Shown piece after piece: positions 43,391 through 51,580 of a stretch of DNA of 56,774 bases (position 1 is the stretch's first letter; every line of letters begins with the position of its first letter). Source of the DNA: Ruminococcaceae bacterium UBA5295. GTDB taxonomy: Bacteria; Bacillota; Clostridia; Oscillospirales; Acutalibacteraceae. The stretch spans positions 3,494-60,267 of the forward strand of contig DHSD01000011.1 in assembly GCA_002411365.1 (NCBI GenBank). The letters are read 5' to 3'. Made by a program: the position numbers and the translations under genes. The notes beneath the pieces are model-generated. The model saw only the letters and a list, made by a program, of their open reading frames with translations, had not been told where the DNA came from and did not search any database.

Positions 43391-43933
43391 ATGAAAGTAG
43401 TTGCTGTTTTAGGGAGCCCGAGGGCGGAAAGCCAGTCTTCGACCATTGCGCGTGAAATTCTGCGCGGGGCAAAAGATGCGGGCAATGAGACCGTTGTCTA
43501 TGAAATTGGCAAGATGAATGTACGCGGCTGTGAGGGATGCGGATACTGCAAAGAGCATAATTCTGACTGCCACATAGAAGATGACCTTAAGAAATACTGG
43601 AAAGACCTGCATGAGTGCGGTGCGCTTGTGCTCAGCAGCCCGAACTATTATGCTCAGGTGACAGGGCCTATGATTACTTTTATGGACCGGCACTATTGCC
43701 TGTCTGATGCACAGGGAGGCCAGCGCCTTGCTTCGGGTAAAAAAGTAGTAGGAGTCTTTTCGCAGGGCAGCAGTGACGCCAATGCGTATATGCCGCAGTA
43801 CAGGTGGTACCTTAAAACTTTTACGGACCATGGCTTTACGCTTGCAGGAACTATTGTTCACGCCGGTGAAGAACCTGCTGCGCATGGCAGCCGCGAAATG
43901 CAGGAGGCCTATAAACTCGGAAAATCACTGTAA
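43391..43933 (+). CDS. NADPH-dependent FMN reductase / flavodoxin-like oxidoreductase
   Basis: The 180-residue flavoprotein begins VVAVLGSPRAESQSSTIA, the FMN phosphate-binding loop of the flavodoxin-like reductases. A CEGCGYC cluster at about 48-54 is typical of the iron-sulfur flavoprotein (Isf)-like members, here followed by another cysteine near 61. SSPNYYAQVTGPM is the second FMN-contact region. It may transfer electrons or reduce quinones or metals; the substrate is unknown. AAAGGTGGAACTGCAG precedes the ATG. It is a single gene closed by a terminator. Confidence 0.88.
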   Translation: MKVVAVLGSPRAESQSSTIAREILRGAKDAGNETVVYEIGKMNVRGCEGCGYCKEHNSDCHIEDDLKKYWKDLHECGALVLSSPNYYAQVTGPMITFMDRHYCLSDAQGGQRLASGKKVVGVFSQGSSDANAYMPQYRWYLKTFTDHGFTLAGTIVHAGEEPAAHGSREMQEAYKLGKSL

Positions 43934-43953
43934 TTTAATTATTGGCTTCAGAA

Positions 43954-43990
43954 GGTGTGCCCGTCAAGAACGGGCATGCCTTTATTTTTT
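43954..43990 (+). terminator. Intrinsic terminator of the flavodoxin-like gene
   Basis: GGTGTGCCCGT (43954-43964) pairs with ACGGGCATGCC (43970-43980), with two wobbles, followed by a T-rich tail. Confidence 0.85.
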
Positions 43991-44029
43991 TAAATTTTTG
44001 TCATAAGACAAAATACCATGCGATTATGC

Positions 44030-44058
44030 TTGAAATACGGCCACATTTTCATTATAAT
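44030..44058 (+). promoter_or_regulatory. Sigma-A promoter of uppP
   Basis: TTGAAA (44030-44035), 17 bases, TATAAT (44053-44058), about 43 bases before the start. Confidence 0.7.
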
Positions 44059-44101
44059 GAAATATATTCTTGGCCTGCCAAATTTTATGCGAATGTGAGT
44101 G

Positions 44102-44923
44102 ATGGAGAAAGTGGAGATTCTGAAGGCAATCCTCTTCGGCATTGTTGAAGGTATTACTGAGTGGCTGCCGATAAGCAGCACAGGGCATCTTATCCTGCTT
44201 GAAAACTTCGTTAAGCTTAACATGCCTGCGGATTTTATCGAGATGTTCCGTGTAGTAATTCAACTTGGCGCCATAATGGCCGTAGTCGTGCTTTACTTCC
44301 ACAGGCTTAACCCGTTTTCATCAAAGAAAACGAAATATGAGAAACGGGACACATTTTCACTCTGGGGGAAAATAATAACTGCCTGCCTGCCGCTTATCCC
44401 ACTGGTGCCGTTCAATGATAAGATTGACAGGTTATTCTACAATTATCAGACTGTAGCCGTTACGCTTATTGTTTACGGCATATTATTTATTGCCGTAGAA
44501 AACAGGAACAGGCACCGCGTGCCGTCCATTTGCAGCATTTCGTCAATAGATTACCGCTCGGCGCTTATTATCGGCCTGTTTCAAGCGCTCGCACTGATCC
44601 CTGGCACGTCACGTTCAGGGGCTACTATCCTTGGCTCTTTGCTCATAGGCATTTCGCGCGGCACTGCTGCTGAATTCACGTTTTTCCTTGCGATTCCAAC
44701 GATGCTCGGTGCAAGCATTGTAAAGCTCTGCAAATTCGGCCTTGCCTATACGCCTGCGGAAGCCGCGGTCCTTTTAATTGGTGTAGTTACGGCATTCCTC
44801 GTTTCTTTGCTGGCCATACGCTTCCTTGTAAACTATATTAAAAAGCATGACTTTAAACCGTTTGGTTACTACCGCATTGCGCTCGGCGCATTGGTTTTCG
44901 CTTATTTCCTTCTGGCACACTGA
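44102..44923 (+). CDS. uppP: Undecaprenyl-diphosphatase UppP (BacA)
   Basis: The 273-residue membrane enzyme dephosphorylates undecaprenyl pyrophosphate, recycling the lipid carrier of wall synthesis; overexpression gives bacitracin resistance. The two signatures are GITEWLPISSTGHLIL near the N-terminus and PGTSRSGATI in the second half. About eight helices. The start is the ATG at 44102, or the GTG just before it. The ribosome binding site is weak (GTGAG). It is a single gene. Confidence 0.95.
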   Translation: MEKVEILKAILFGIVEGITEWLPISSTGHLILLENFVKLNMPADFIEMFRVVIQLGAIMAVVVLYFHRLNPFSSKKTKYEKRDTFSLWGKIITACLPLIPLVPFNDKIDRLFYNYQTVAVTLIVYGILFIAVENRNRHRVPSICSISSIDYRSALIIGLFQALALIPGTSRSGATILGSLLIGISRGTAAEFTFFLAIPTMLGASIVKLCKFGLAYTPAEAAVLLIGVVTAFLVSLLAIRFLVNYIKKHDFKPFGYYRIALGALVFAYFLLAH

Positions 44924-44994
44924 ATGTTCCGCAATAAAAAATAAATGCGTAAGTAAAAAAATTAATTTATCTGCATAAGCTAAAGGGGTAAACC

Positions 44995-45023
44995 TTGACA
45001 CGGGGCGCATAAAATGGTATATT
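44995..45023 (+). promoter_or_regulatory. Sigma-A promoter of tRNA-Trp
   Basis: TTGACA (44995-45000), 17 bases, TATATT (45018-45023), about 20 bases before the mature tRNA end. Confidence 0.75.
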
Positions 45024-45043
45024 TATAGATAAATAATTGATTT

Positions 45044-45119
45044 AGGGGTATAGCTCAGCTGGTAGAGCAGTGGTCTCCAAAACCACGTGCCGAGGGTTCG
45101 AATCCTTCTGCCCCTGCCA
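45044..45119 (+). tRNA. tRNA-Trp (anticodon CCA)
   Basis: A complete 76-base cloverleaf. Acceptor AGGGGTA pairs with TGCCCCT; the D-loop has AGCTCAGCTGGTAGAGC. The anticodon arm GTGGT-CTCCAAA-ACCAC gives CCA, and the T-arm has GGGTTCGAATCC. The CCA end is encoded. Confidence 0.97.
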
Positions 45120-45129
45120 AATTTTTCAG

Positions 45130-45177
45130 AATCCTTGAAAAGCACAGTAGTGGATGCTTTTCAGGGATTTTATTTTT
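45130..45177 (+). terminator. Terminator of tRNA-Trp
   Basis: AATCCTTGAAAAGC (45130-45143) pairs with GCTTTTCAGGGATT (45156-45169), one wobble, then TTATTTTT. Confidence 0.8.
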
Positions 45178-45195
45178 ATCGGTACTGCAGTGCAG

Positions 45196-45223
45196 TTTAC
45201 ATGCAGGAATTTCATATTATAAT
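45196..45223 (+). promoter_or_regulatory. Sigma-A promoter of the VanZ-like gene
   Basis: TTTACA (45196-45201), 16 bases, TATAAT (45218-45223). Confidence 0.55.
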
Positions 45224-45292
45224 GAAAATAATAAACGGGGAAAGAACGGCATATTATCTAAAGGCAGCAGGAAGCTTTAGTGGAGGTGCCGT

Positions 45293-45835
45293 ATGATTAC
45301 TTACAGCTATGTTTATAGAATCATTACAGCTTTGGTTTGCCTTATTTTTATTCTGCGCATGGCATACCAGCACAGGGGGCCGGCAGCTATTGTGCTTGCA
45401 TGCGCCCTTTCAGTATATGCAGTAGAAGCCGTCGGAACTTTTTTATTCCCTATAGTTTATGATCCGCACGTTATGAAAATCGGACCGCTGAAGTACAACT
45501 ATATACCATTCAGCTCCATAGCGGAATATTTCAGCCGATTTTCAGCTCCAGCGGCATGGAAGCAAATCTTTAGGAAAACACTTATCTTCCTTCCGGTCGG
45601 CCTGCTGCCTCCATTGATTTCTGAAAAGTACCGCTATAAAAAAGAACTTTTCCCTCTTATTTTTATCACTTCGCTATGCATTGAAATGGCACAGCTTGCG
45701 GAATGCATGATTACGCAAATACCTTACAGGGTGATAGACATTGACGACATTATCCTGAGCTTTATCGGCGGCGTTCTGGGTTATCTGCTTTTCCTCTTTA
45801 TCAGAACTGTTTTTCGGTCCGTTTCGGAAAGATAA
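45293..45835 (+). CDS. VanZ-like family membrane protein
   Basis: The 180-residue protein has about five hydrophobic helices. It shows the VanZ pattern: FRKTLIFLPVGLLPPLI for the N-x-x-x-F-x-P-x-G region, CIEMAQL, and RVIDIDDIILSFIGGVLGYLL at the end. VanZ itself gives low-level teicoplanin resistance, but most family members have no known role. No van cluster genes are near, so no resistance is claimed. GTGGAGGTGCCGT precedes the ATG. Confidence 0.85.
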   Translation: MITYSYVYRIITALVCLIFILRMAYQHRGPAAIVLACALSVYAVEAVGTFLFPIVYDPHVMKIGPLKYNYIPFSSIAEYFSRFSAPAAWKQIFRKTLIFLPVGLLPPLISEKYRYKKELFPLIFITSLCIEMAQLAECMITQIPYRVIDIDDIILSFIGGVLGYLLFLFIRTVFRSVSER

Positions 45836-45918
45836 ATGCTGTTTTTATTATTCTCTGCCCTTCTGCCCTGTATGCTTTTTAAAACATAAGATTATTTCAA
45901 ATATGCATTATGGGGCGC

Positions 45919-45947
45919 TTGCATTTTTACGCTTTAAAGTGTAGAAT
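45919..45947 (+). promoter_or_regulatory. Sigma-A promoter of the DAHP synthase gene
   Basis: TTGCAT (45919-45924), 17 bases, TAGAAT (45942-45947). Confidence 0.55.
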
Positions 45948-45978
45948 AGATAGGGAACAAGGCAGAAGGGGATTGAGA

Positions 45979-46992
45979 ATGATTATTGTTATGAAGCGGA
46001 ACTGTACCAGGGAAGACGTAGGCAAAGTGATCGCCGTGCTTAAGTCGCACGGACTCGGGGCAAATGTTTCCTCAGGCTCGCAGGCGACGGTTATCGGTGT
46101 GCTTGGTGATAAGTCGAAGCTTGAAGGTGAAAACCTCGAAGTTATGAGCGGCGTGGAAAAATGTGTTCCAATCATGCACTCATACAAGATGGCGAGCCGT
46201 GAGATGGTGCCAGAAGGGCGCACTGTAAACGTGGGCGGTGAAGTGATAGGCGGAAAAAAGCTCTGCATGATAGCGGGGCCGTGCGCTGTGGAAACGCAGG
46301 ACCAAATGATGAAAGCGGCAGCTGGCGTTAAAGCGGCAGGCGCAGCTTTTCTCCGCGGAGGTGCGTACAAGCCCCGCACATCGCCGTATGCTTTTCAGGG
46401 CACTGAAGAAAACGGCCTTAAAATGCTGCGCAAAGCGGCGGACGCTTATGGCCTGAAGGTTGTGACTGAAATTACAGACCATGACCTTATTCCAATCGCC
46501 GCGCCTTACTGTGATATGTTTCAGATAGGTGCGCGCAATATGCAGAATTTCCGCCTGCTGCGCGAGGTTGGGCGGACAAAAAAACCTGTGCTGCTTAAGC
46601 GCGGAATGGCAAATACTATCGAAGAGTGGCTCAATGCAGCAGAGTACATAATGAGCGAGGGAAACTGCAATGTTGTATTGTGCGAACGTGGGATACGCAC
46701 ATTCGAAACGGCGACGCGCAGCACACTTGACATTTCATCTATACCTGTTGTGCGTGAGCGCAGCTGCCTCCCTATTATCGTAGATCCATCACATGCTGCT
46801 GGCAAGGCTTCATATGTTGAGCCACTTGCGCTTGCGGCTGTTGCCGCGGGAGCGGATGGCCTTATTATCGAAACTCATCCAAACCCTCAAAAAGCGCTGA
46901 GTGACGCAGCCCAGCAGCTTACTTTAGATGCTTATGCGCGCCTGTTTGAAAAAGTGCGCCGTATAGCACCTGTGTTAGGCCGTGAAGTATGA
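45979..46992 (+). CDS. aroF: 3-deoxy-7-phosphoheptulonate synthase (DAHP synthase, type I beta)
   Basis: The 337-residue enzyme condenses phosphoenolpyruvate and erythrose 4-phosphate, the first step of the shikimate pathway. Residues 1-70 form a ferredoxin-like regulatory domain (MIIVMKRNCTREDV). The barrel follows with IAGPCAVET, GGAYKPRTSPYAFQG, EITD, QIGARNMQN, LLKRGMANTIEEW, CERGIRTFE and VDPSHAAGK. The N-terminal domain is the kind that binds aromatic amino acids in Thermotoga. AGGGGATTGAGA precedes the ATG. Confidence 0.95.
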   Translation: MIIVMKRNCTREDVGKVIAVLKSHGLGANVSSGSQATVIGVLGDKSKLEGENLEVMSGVEKCVPIMHSYKMASREMVPEGRTVNVGGEVIGGKKLCMIAGPCAVETQDQMMKAAAGVKAAGAAFLRGGAYKPRTSPYAFQGTEENGLKMLRKAADAYGLKVVTEITDHDLIPIAAPYCDMFQIGARNMQNFRLLREVGRTKKPVLLKRGMANTIEEWLNAAEYIMSEGNCNVVLCERGIRTFETATRSTLDISSIPVVRERSCLPIIVDPSHAAGKASYVEPLALAAVAAGADGLIIETHPNPQKALSDAAQQLTLDAYARLFEKVRRIAPVLGREV

Positions 46993-47051
46993 TATTCGCC
47001 GAATTTAAATTCACGAGTACAATGCAGCTTAAAAATATTTTCGGAATATGC

Positions 47052-47081
47052 GGCAGATGATGAATCTGCTGCTTTTGTTTT
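47052..47081 (+). terminator. Terminator of the DAHP synthase gene
   Basis: GCAGAT (47053-47058) pairs with ATCTGC (47064-47069), followed by TGCTTTTGTTTT. A short stem, so moderate confidence. Confidence 0.5.
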
Positions 47082-47093
47082 ATATATAAAAAA

Positions 47094-47118
47094 ATCCCTT
47101 CTGTGTTTCCAGAAGGGA
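47094..47118 (-). terminator. Terminator of the XRE regulator gene
   Basis: TCCCTTCTG (47095-47103) pairs with CAGAAGGGA (47110-47118). On the minus strand the stem is followed by a run of seven Ts. It lies 38 bases after the regulator stop. Confidence 0.75.
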
Positions 47119-47155
47119 GAAAGATGTTTTAAAAGCCGGGCGGCTATGATATAAT

Positions 47156-47872
47156 TTATTTTGGTTTCTTGCGTATGCCCATCCTGCTTTCGGAATTTTG
47201 GATAAGGTTAAAAAGGGAAGTGGAAAACAGGGGATATTCTTTAGTGATTTTGTCGGGCGACAGCGACGGCGCCGTGCCCTTTTCTACTGGGTGCTCAAGC
47301 CCCTCCACCTTGTCGCCGGAAAGAAGGCATGCAGCATTGCTGATGGCAATCTCCTGTGCAGCGTTGGAGCGCCCGTTGAACAGGCGGAACGGAACCGAGA
47401 AAAGCCCCTGCGGATTTTTTGGGTTCGCCGAGTAAAGCAGCCGGAACACACGGTAGACGCAAAGGTTGAGAAAAGCTGAAATTTCACCGGTAAGCGGCCG
47501 GCTGGCGTATTCCTGAAGTATGCCGTAAATGACATTGAGGGAGTTTTCAATCAGCTTTTTGTTGAGAAGCGGAAGCATGCTGCCGCTTTTACCGTGTATA
47601 ACATTTTCTTTTCCGGCTGAGTCGGGTTCCGGAATGTCTTCTACAGAAATAGTCGCACCATGGCGATCAGGTGTTCTTCCAAGGAGGTAATCGCATGATA
47701 CGTTATAGTAATCGGCTATTTTAACGACGAAATCGAGGCCGCATTCCCGTATTCCCTTTTCGTAGTGGGAAAGCAGCGCCTGCGAAACGCCGAGGTCTGC
47801 AGCTACCTTTTTTTGGCTGTATCCGCGCTCTTTCCGCAGGAGTGTAATAATTCTTGAGAAACTGCTGTTCAT
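47156..47872 (-). CDS. XRE family transcriptional regulator with C-terminal effector region
   Basis: The 238-residue protein has a Cro/CI helix-turn-helix at about 5-66 (YSQKKVAADLGVSQALLSHYEKG, residues 18-40, then YYNVSCDYLLGR). A helical C-terminal region of about 140 residues (110-240) with no named domain I recognise follows. The DNA-binding half resembles regulators with the short spacing YNVS-DYLLG seen in many Clostridia. It is divergent from a histidine phosphatase, and its own promoter overlaps or adjoins a palindrome, suggesting self-control. Targets are not known. Confidence 0.85.
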   Translation of the reverse strand: MNSSFSRIITLLRKERGYSQKKVAADLGVSQALLSHYEKGIRECGLDFVVKIADYYNVSCDYLLGRTPDRHGATISVEDIPEPDSAGKENVIHGKSGSMLPLLNKKLIENSLNVIYGILQEYASRPLTGEISAFLNLCVYRVFRLLYSANPKNPQGLFSVPFRLFNGRSNAAQEIAISNAACLLSGDKVEGLEHPVEKGTAPSLSPDKITKEYPLFSTSLFNLIQNSESRMGIRKKPK

Positions 47873-47914
47873 TTTTTCTATCCCCTGTCGAAATATGAAC
47901 TAAACGTCCAGTAA

Positions 47915-47958
47915 ATTATACTATAAATATAACAATATGTAAATACGCTATATATCGT
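47915..47958 (-). promoter_or_regulatory. Promoter of the XRE gene and adjacent palindrome
   Basis: On the minus strand TTTACA (47938-47943), 17 bases, TATAAT (47915-47920). Next to the -35 lies ACGCTATATATCGT (47945-47958), an imperfect palindrome that could be an operator in the divergent gap. Confidence 0.5.
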
Positions 47959-48023
47959 GTTTTCCAACGCATAATTTCCTATATTTTGTTTGCGCTGGAA
48001 TAATGTTCAAAGGAGGAACGGAC

Positions 48024-48761
48024 TTGAAGTCCTATGTTATTCATTTAATACGCCACGGCATAACGGAGGGAAACAGCGAAGGCCGCTACATTGGCAGCAC
48101 GGACCTTCCGCTTTCTGCAGAAGGCGAAAAACAGCTGCGCAGCCTTGCAGCAAAATATCCATATCCCAAAGCGGAAGCTTATTTTGTAAGTCCTCTGGAA
48201 CGCTGCAAACAGACAATGAAAATACTTTATCCTGAGGCAAAGCCGACTGTTATCAACGATTTCCGCGAATGTGATTTTGGCGCGTGGGAAAACAAAACGG
48301 CAAAAGAAATTGCAGCGCAAAACCCGGATTTTGCGCGCTGGGTAGCCGGAGAAGGAAAAGGCATTACGCCGCCGAGGGGCGAAAGTGGGGGCGCTGTTGT
48401 CCAGCGCGTATGCGCGGCTTTTGAAAGGATTGTCCATGGCCTTATGACGGCAGGGACAACATCAGCCGTTATAGTTGCACATGGTGGCACGATTATGTCC
48501 ATACTTTCGGTGTATGGGCTTCCGCGCGCACAGTTCTACGACTGGATGACTGAAAGCGGGTGCGGCTATTCCATGCGCATAACACCAGGTCTCTGGATGC
48601 GCTCGATGGTTGGCGAAGTCTATGCCAGGATCCCAGCCAAGGCAGACGAAAAAGAAACAGGCGCGGCAATGGTCGATGCTGCCCGCAAAGCGGCCGACAT
48701 GGCGTTTGGGCAGAAAGGCCGCGGCAACAATGGCGGCAAAGAGAAAAAAGAAAATCAGTAG
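48024..48761 (+). CDS. Histidine phosphatase family protein (phosphoglycerate mutase-like)
   Basis: The 245-residue enzyme has the RHG motif HLIRHGITEGN with the phospho-accepting histidine. SPLERCKQT, the acid/base region ECDFGAWENK and the second histidine in VAHGGTIM follow. Relatives include alpha-ribazole phosphatase CobC and general phosphatases; no cobalamin genes are nearby. A Gly/Lys-rich basic tail closes the protein. I start at the TTG seven bases after AAAGGAGG, because the upstream ATG has no site and precedes this one. The last seven bases overlap the end of the convergent deaminase gene. Confidence 0.87.
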   Translation: MKSYVIHLIRHGITEGNSEGRYIGSTDLPLSAEGEKQLRSLAAKYPYPKAEAYFVSPLERCKQTMKILYPEAKPTVINDFRECDFGAWENKTAKEIAAQNPDFARWVAGEGKGITPPRGESGGAVVQRVCAAFERIVHGLMTAGTTSAVIVAHGGTIMSILSVYGLPRAQFYDWMTESGCGYSMRITPGLWMRSMVGEVYARIPAKADEKETGAAMVDAARKAADMAFGQKGRGNNGGKEKKENQ

Positions 48762-49243
48762 CCGAATTTGCCTTCAACTGATTCGTCGTTCTTTACCCAT
48801 TCGGAAACATCGGTTACTGTGTAGTCTGTTTTGTTAGTGCGCGCAATTACACGCTTGATGCCGGCATTTATTATCATCTTCTTGCACATGGAGCATGGGG
48901 CAGGGTGGGGTACATAGCTGCCGGTTTTGACTTCTTTGCCCACGAGGTAGAGCGTTGCGCCTATCATTTCGCTGCGCGGCGCGTTAATGATGGCGTTCAT
49001 CTCGGCATGGACGGAGCGGCAAAGCTCGTAGCGCTCACCGCGAGGCACGCTGAGCTTTTCCCTGATGCAGACACCGAGATCAATGCAGTTCTTGCGCCCG
49101 CGCGGTGCGCCTACATAGCCTGTGGAGATGATTTCATCGCTTTTCACTATTATCGCACCGAAATTACGGCGCAGGCATGTGCCACGCTCAAGCACGGTCT
49201 CGGTAATGTCGAGGTAATAGTTGATTTTATCGGTCCGCTGCAT
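48755..49243 (-). CDS. dCMP deaminase family protein (ComEB-like)
   Basis: The 162-residue zinc enzyme has the cytidine/deoxycytidylate deaminase signature: VHAEMNAI with zinc-binding His and catalytic Glu, and PAPCSMCKKMI with the two zinc cysteines. The N-terminus YYLDITETVLERGTCLRRNFGAIIV (residues 9-33) resembles dCMP deaminases, which make dUMP for thymidylate synthesis. This fits the dut product elsewhere in the window. AAAGGGCTG lies before the ATG. Confidence 0.88.
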   Translation of the reverse strand: MQRTDKINYYLDITETVLERGTCLRRNFGAIIVKSDEIISTGYVGAPRGRKNCIDLGVCIREKLSVPRGERYELCRSVHAEMNAIINAPRSEMIGATLYLVGKEVKTGSYVPHPAPCSMCKKMIINAGIKRVIARTNKTDYTVTDVSEWVKNDESVEGKFGY

Positions 49244-49278
49244 TGAAAATCAGCCCTTTCGCGCATATAGCCTCCGCA

Positions 49279-49308
49279 TTGTAATTGCTGCCTTCATAAT
49301 GTTATAAT
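49279..49308 (+). promoter_or_regulatory. Sigma-A promoter of rsmA
   Basis: TTGTAA (49279-49284), 18 bases, TATAAT (49303-49308). Confidence 0.55.
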
Positions 49309-49340
49309 GGAGCAGCAGAATCAGCGGGGGGTTATAAAAA

Positions 49341-50195
49341 ATGAATTTATCGGATATGGGAACAGTGCGCTCTTTGTTTGCCCGCCATGGCTTTAGGCTT
49401 TCACATTCTCTTGGCCAGAATTTTATCGTCAACTCGGCCGTGTGCCCTAAAATGGCGGAGATATGCGGCGCAGACGCATCATCGGGCGTGCTTGAAATCG
49501 GCCCCGGCGTAGGCGTGCTGACAAAAGAGCTTTCCGCCCGTGCGGCAAAAGTCGTTTCGGTTGAGCTTGACAGAAGGCTTGAGCCTGTGCTGCAGGAAAC
49601 GCTTGCAGAGTGCCGCAATGTGAAAATCATATGGGGTGATATCCTTAAAATCGACCTTAGCCGCCTGATTAACGAAGAATTCGCGGGAATGGATGTATTT
49701 GTCTGCGCTAATCTGCCTTATTATATCACATCACCGGCTGTGATGCGCTTCCTTGAAGAAAAGCTGCCTGTTTCGGCAGTGACCGTGATGGTGCAGGAAG
49801 AGGCGGCAGAACGCCTGTGCGCCGAGCCGGGGACACGGTCTTGCGGCGCCGTGACAATATCGGTTAAATATCATTCGGAGCCGAAAATACTTTTTAAAGT
49901 CCCGCGCTCATGCTTTTACCCGCAGCCTAATGTCGATTCCGCAGTTATAAGGCTTGATGTGCGAAAGGGACCGCCTGTGCACGTAAGCGATGAAAAGGCC
50001 TTTTTTTCGCTGGTGAAAGCGGCGTTCGGCCAGCGGCGCAAAACAGCGGCAAATGCAATTTCCGCGGGTATCGGGCTGCCAAAAGCTGAAGTTGAAGAAG
50101 CCCTTGCCGAAGCCGGAGCGCAGCGGTCAGCACGTGCCGAACAGCTTACTATGGAGCAGCTTGCATTTATGGCAGAATATCTTAGCAACAAATAG
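49341..50195 (+). CDS. rsmA: 16S rRNA (adenine1518/1519-N6)-dimethyltransferase RsmA/KsgA
   Basis: The 284-residue methyltransferase dimethylates two adjacent adenines in helix 45 of 16S rRNA during 30S maturation. SLGQNFIVN opens the protein. The SAM-binding motif is VLEIGPGVGVLTKELS, the acidic loop is VVSVELDRRL, and the catalytic motif is ANLPYYITSPAV. A C-terminal helical domain completes the usual length. GGGGGGTTATAAAAA precedes the ATG. Loss gives kasugamycin resistance in other bacteria. Confidence 0.95.
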   Translation: MNLSDMGTVRSLFARHGFRLSHSLGQNFIVNSAVCPKMAEICGADASSGVLEIGPGVGVLTKELSARAAKVVSVELDRRLEPVLQETLAECRNVKIIWGDILKIDLSRLINEEFAGMDVFVCANLPYYITSPAVMRFLEEKLPVSAVTVMVQEEAAERLCAEPGTRSCGAVTISVKYHSEPKILFKVPRSCFYPQPNVDSAVIRLDVRKGPPVHVSDEKAFFSLVKAAFGQRRKTAANAISAGIGLPKAEVEEALAEAGAQRSARAEQLTMEQLAFMAEYLSNK

Positions 50196-50247
50196 AAAAT
50201 GAAGGCAAAATATTTTCCTGCGTGTCGAAAAGAGGCTGAATAATACA

Positions 50248-50484
50248 ATGAGTGATGGGAAAATGGCGTTTATTCTGTTTGACGTTGGGTTAATCCTGAT
50301 GCTTGCCTCAATGGTGCTTGGCCCATTCGGCGTTATAAACTGGGCAGTTACAGCTGCTGTTGCGGCGTGCTGCCTTGCACTGGGTGCGATGTCTATCGCT
50401 TTTGAAGGATGGGATTCGCCACAGGATGACAGCTACGATGGAAATCCGCAGGAGGCGGAGAGAAGTGGCTTTAACCGTCAGTAG
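50248..50484 (+). CDS. Small two-helix membrane protein
   Basis: The 78-residue protein has two hydrophobic helices, about 7-27 and 31-51, followed by an acidic, polar tail (GWDSPQDDSYDGNPQEAE). I do not recognise a family. It lies 52 bases after rsmA on the same strand and may be co-transcribed. Its last seven bases overlap the end of the convergent MetH-like gene. Confidence 0.6.
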   Translation: MSDGKMAFILFDVGLILMLASMVLGPFGVINWAVTAAVAACCLALGAMSIAFEGWDSPQDDSYDGNPQEAERSGFNRQ

Positions 50485-51551
50485 AGTATCGCCCCGTATT
50501 TGTCGGCGAGAGGCTCAAGAACTTCTCTGCCAACAGGCGAGGTGGAGTCAATTATAAGCCGCCCCTGAAAATACCGGAGGGCGGCCTCAAGCTCGGTGGC
50601 GCTGTCTGACCTTATGGCGACGGGCAGCTTTGCCATGGTGCTGTTGGCGCCAAGAATCCTGGCGTCGCTTATGCTCTCTATTTTCACAAGCGCGGCGGAT
50701 ACTTCTTCGTCGTCAAGGTTTATAAGCTTATCGCCGAGAAGGCTCGAGCAGCGTATCGGCCTGCTGAAACGTATATCGTCGCCAAGGAAAAACGTTTCCC
50801 ATTCGGTGGCAGCGGCATAACAGTCAGACTCTTCGGGAATTTCCGGAGGGCCGTATTTTTTCATGATGGCTTTTGCAGCGCACAAATGCTCCTGAGAAGT
50901 ATTTTTTCCGCAGGCGATAAGCCTGATGCCTATGCCGAGCAGTGGGCGTATGAGCTTTGCAAACGCTTCCGGTGTGCAGCTCGCCGGCGCGTCGGCAACA
51001 ACGGCAAGAGGCACAGAAGCATACGGTACAGCCTTTTTGAGGACCGATAACATCGATTCGTCAGGAATTCCGCAGAGCCCGACTGCAGAAGCGCCCATTG
51101 CCTGCAAAGTGATGAGTGCGGGAAGAAATTTTTCTTCTGCGTTTTTGCCTGCTGAAAGGCAACAGAAAACAGGTATTTTGAATCCCCTTGCGGCAAGGAG
51201 AGACGCCCTCATGTCGGCAAGCGACGTCTGGCGTTCAAGCAGCAGAAAACGCGCTCCCAATTTCTTAAGTGCGCATACCCGCCCGCGGCATATGTCGTAC
51301 ACATCTTCGAAGTTACTGTCACCTGCAGGCGGAAGCAGGATTCCTGACGGCCCGAGAGTGCCGCACACAGGAACATGGCCTGCCGTTTCTGCCGGCAGGC
51401 TTTTGCCGTATTCCGCACGGTGTTGGGCAAGCTGCTTTAGCTGTGCGCAGACAGCGTCCGCCCCGTTTTTAACGCTTTTGGCTGTGCGGGCAGAAAAGCC
51501 CCACGCAGTGTTGTCATCTAATAATAGTGGAAGCTCAAGAGGAACATCCAT
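50478..51551 (-). CDS. MetH-like protein with degenerate homocysteine methyltransferase site and truncated pterin domain
   Basis: The 357-residue protein follows the fold order of MetH. The first two thirds align with the homocysteine S-methyltransferase barrel (CGTLGPSGILLPPAGD, EDVYDI, MRASLLAARG, TPEAFAKLIRPLLG). The last third resembles the start of a pterin-binding barrel (AIRSDSATELEAALRYFQG, IIDSTSPVGREVLEPLADK). The zinc motif GGCCG is replaced by ACGKN, and the first zinc Cys region reads VGLCGIPD. At least two of three zinc ligands are therefore missing or moved. Cobalamin-binding domains are absent. It starts 29 bases after argS; the ribosome site is weak. It may be a repurposed or decaying enzyme. 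Confidence 0.6.
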   Translation of the reverse strand: MDVPLELPLLLDDNTAWGFSARTAKSVKNGADAVCAQLKQLAQHRAEYGKSLPAETAGHVPVCGTLGPSGILLPPAGDSNFEDVYDICRGRVCALKKLGARFLLLERQTSLADMRASLLAARGFKIPVFCCLSAGKNAEEKFLPALITLQAMGASAVGLCGIPDESMLSVLKKAVPYASVPLAVVADAPASCTPEAFAKLIRPLLGIGIRLIACGKNTSQEHLCAAKAIMKKYGPPEIPEESDCYAAATEWETFFLGDDIRFSRPIRCSSLLGDKLINLDDEEVSAALVKIESISDARILGANSTMAKLPVAIRSDSATELEAALRYFQGRLIIDSTSPVGREVLEPLADKYGAILY

Positions 51552-51580
51552 GATTTTATTGTACTGCCATCCTTTCTTGA

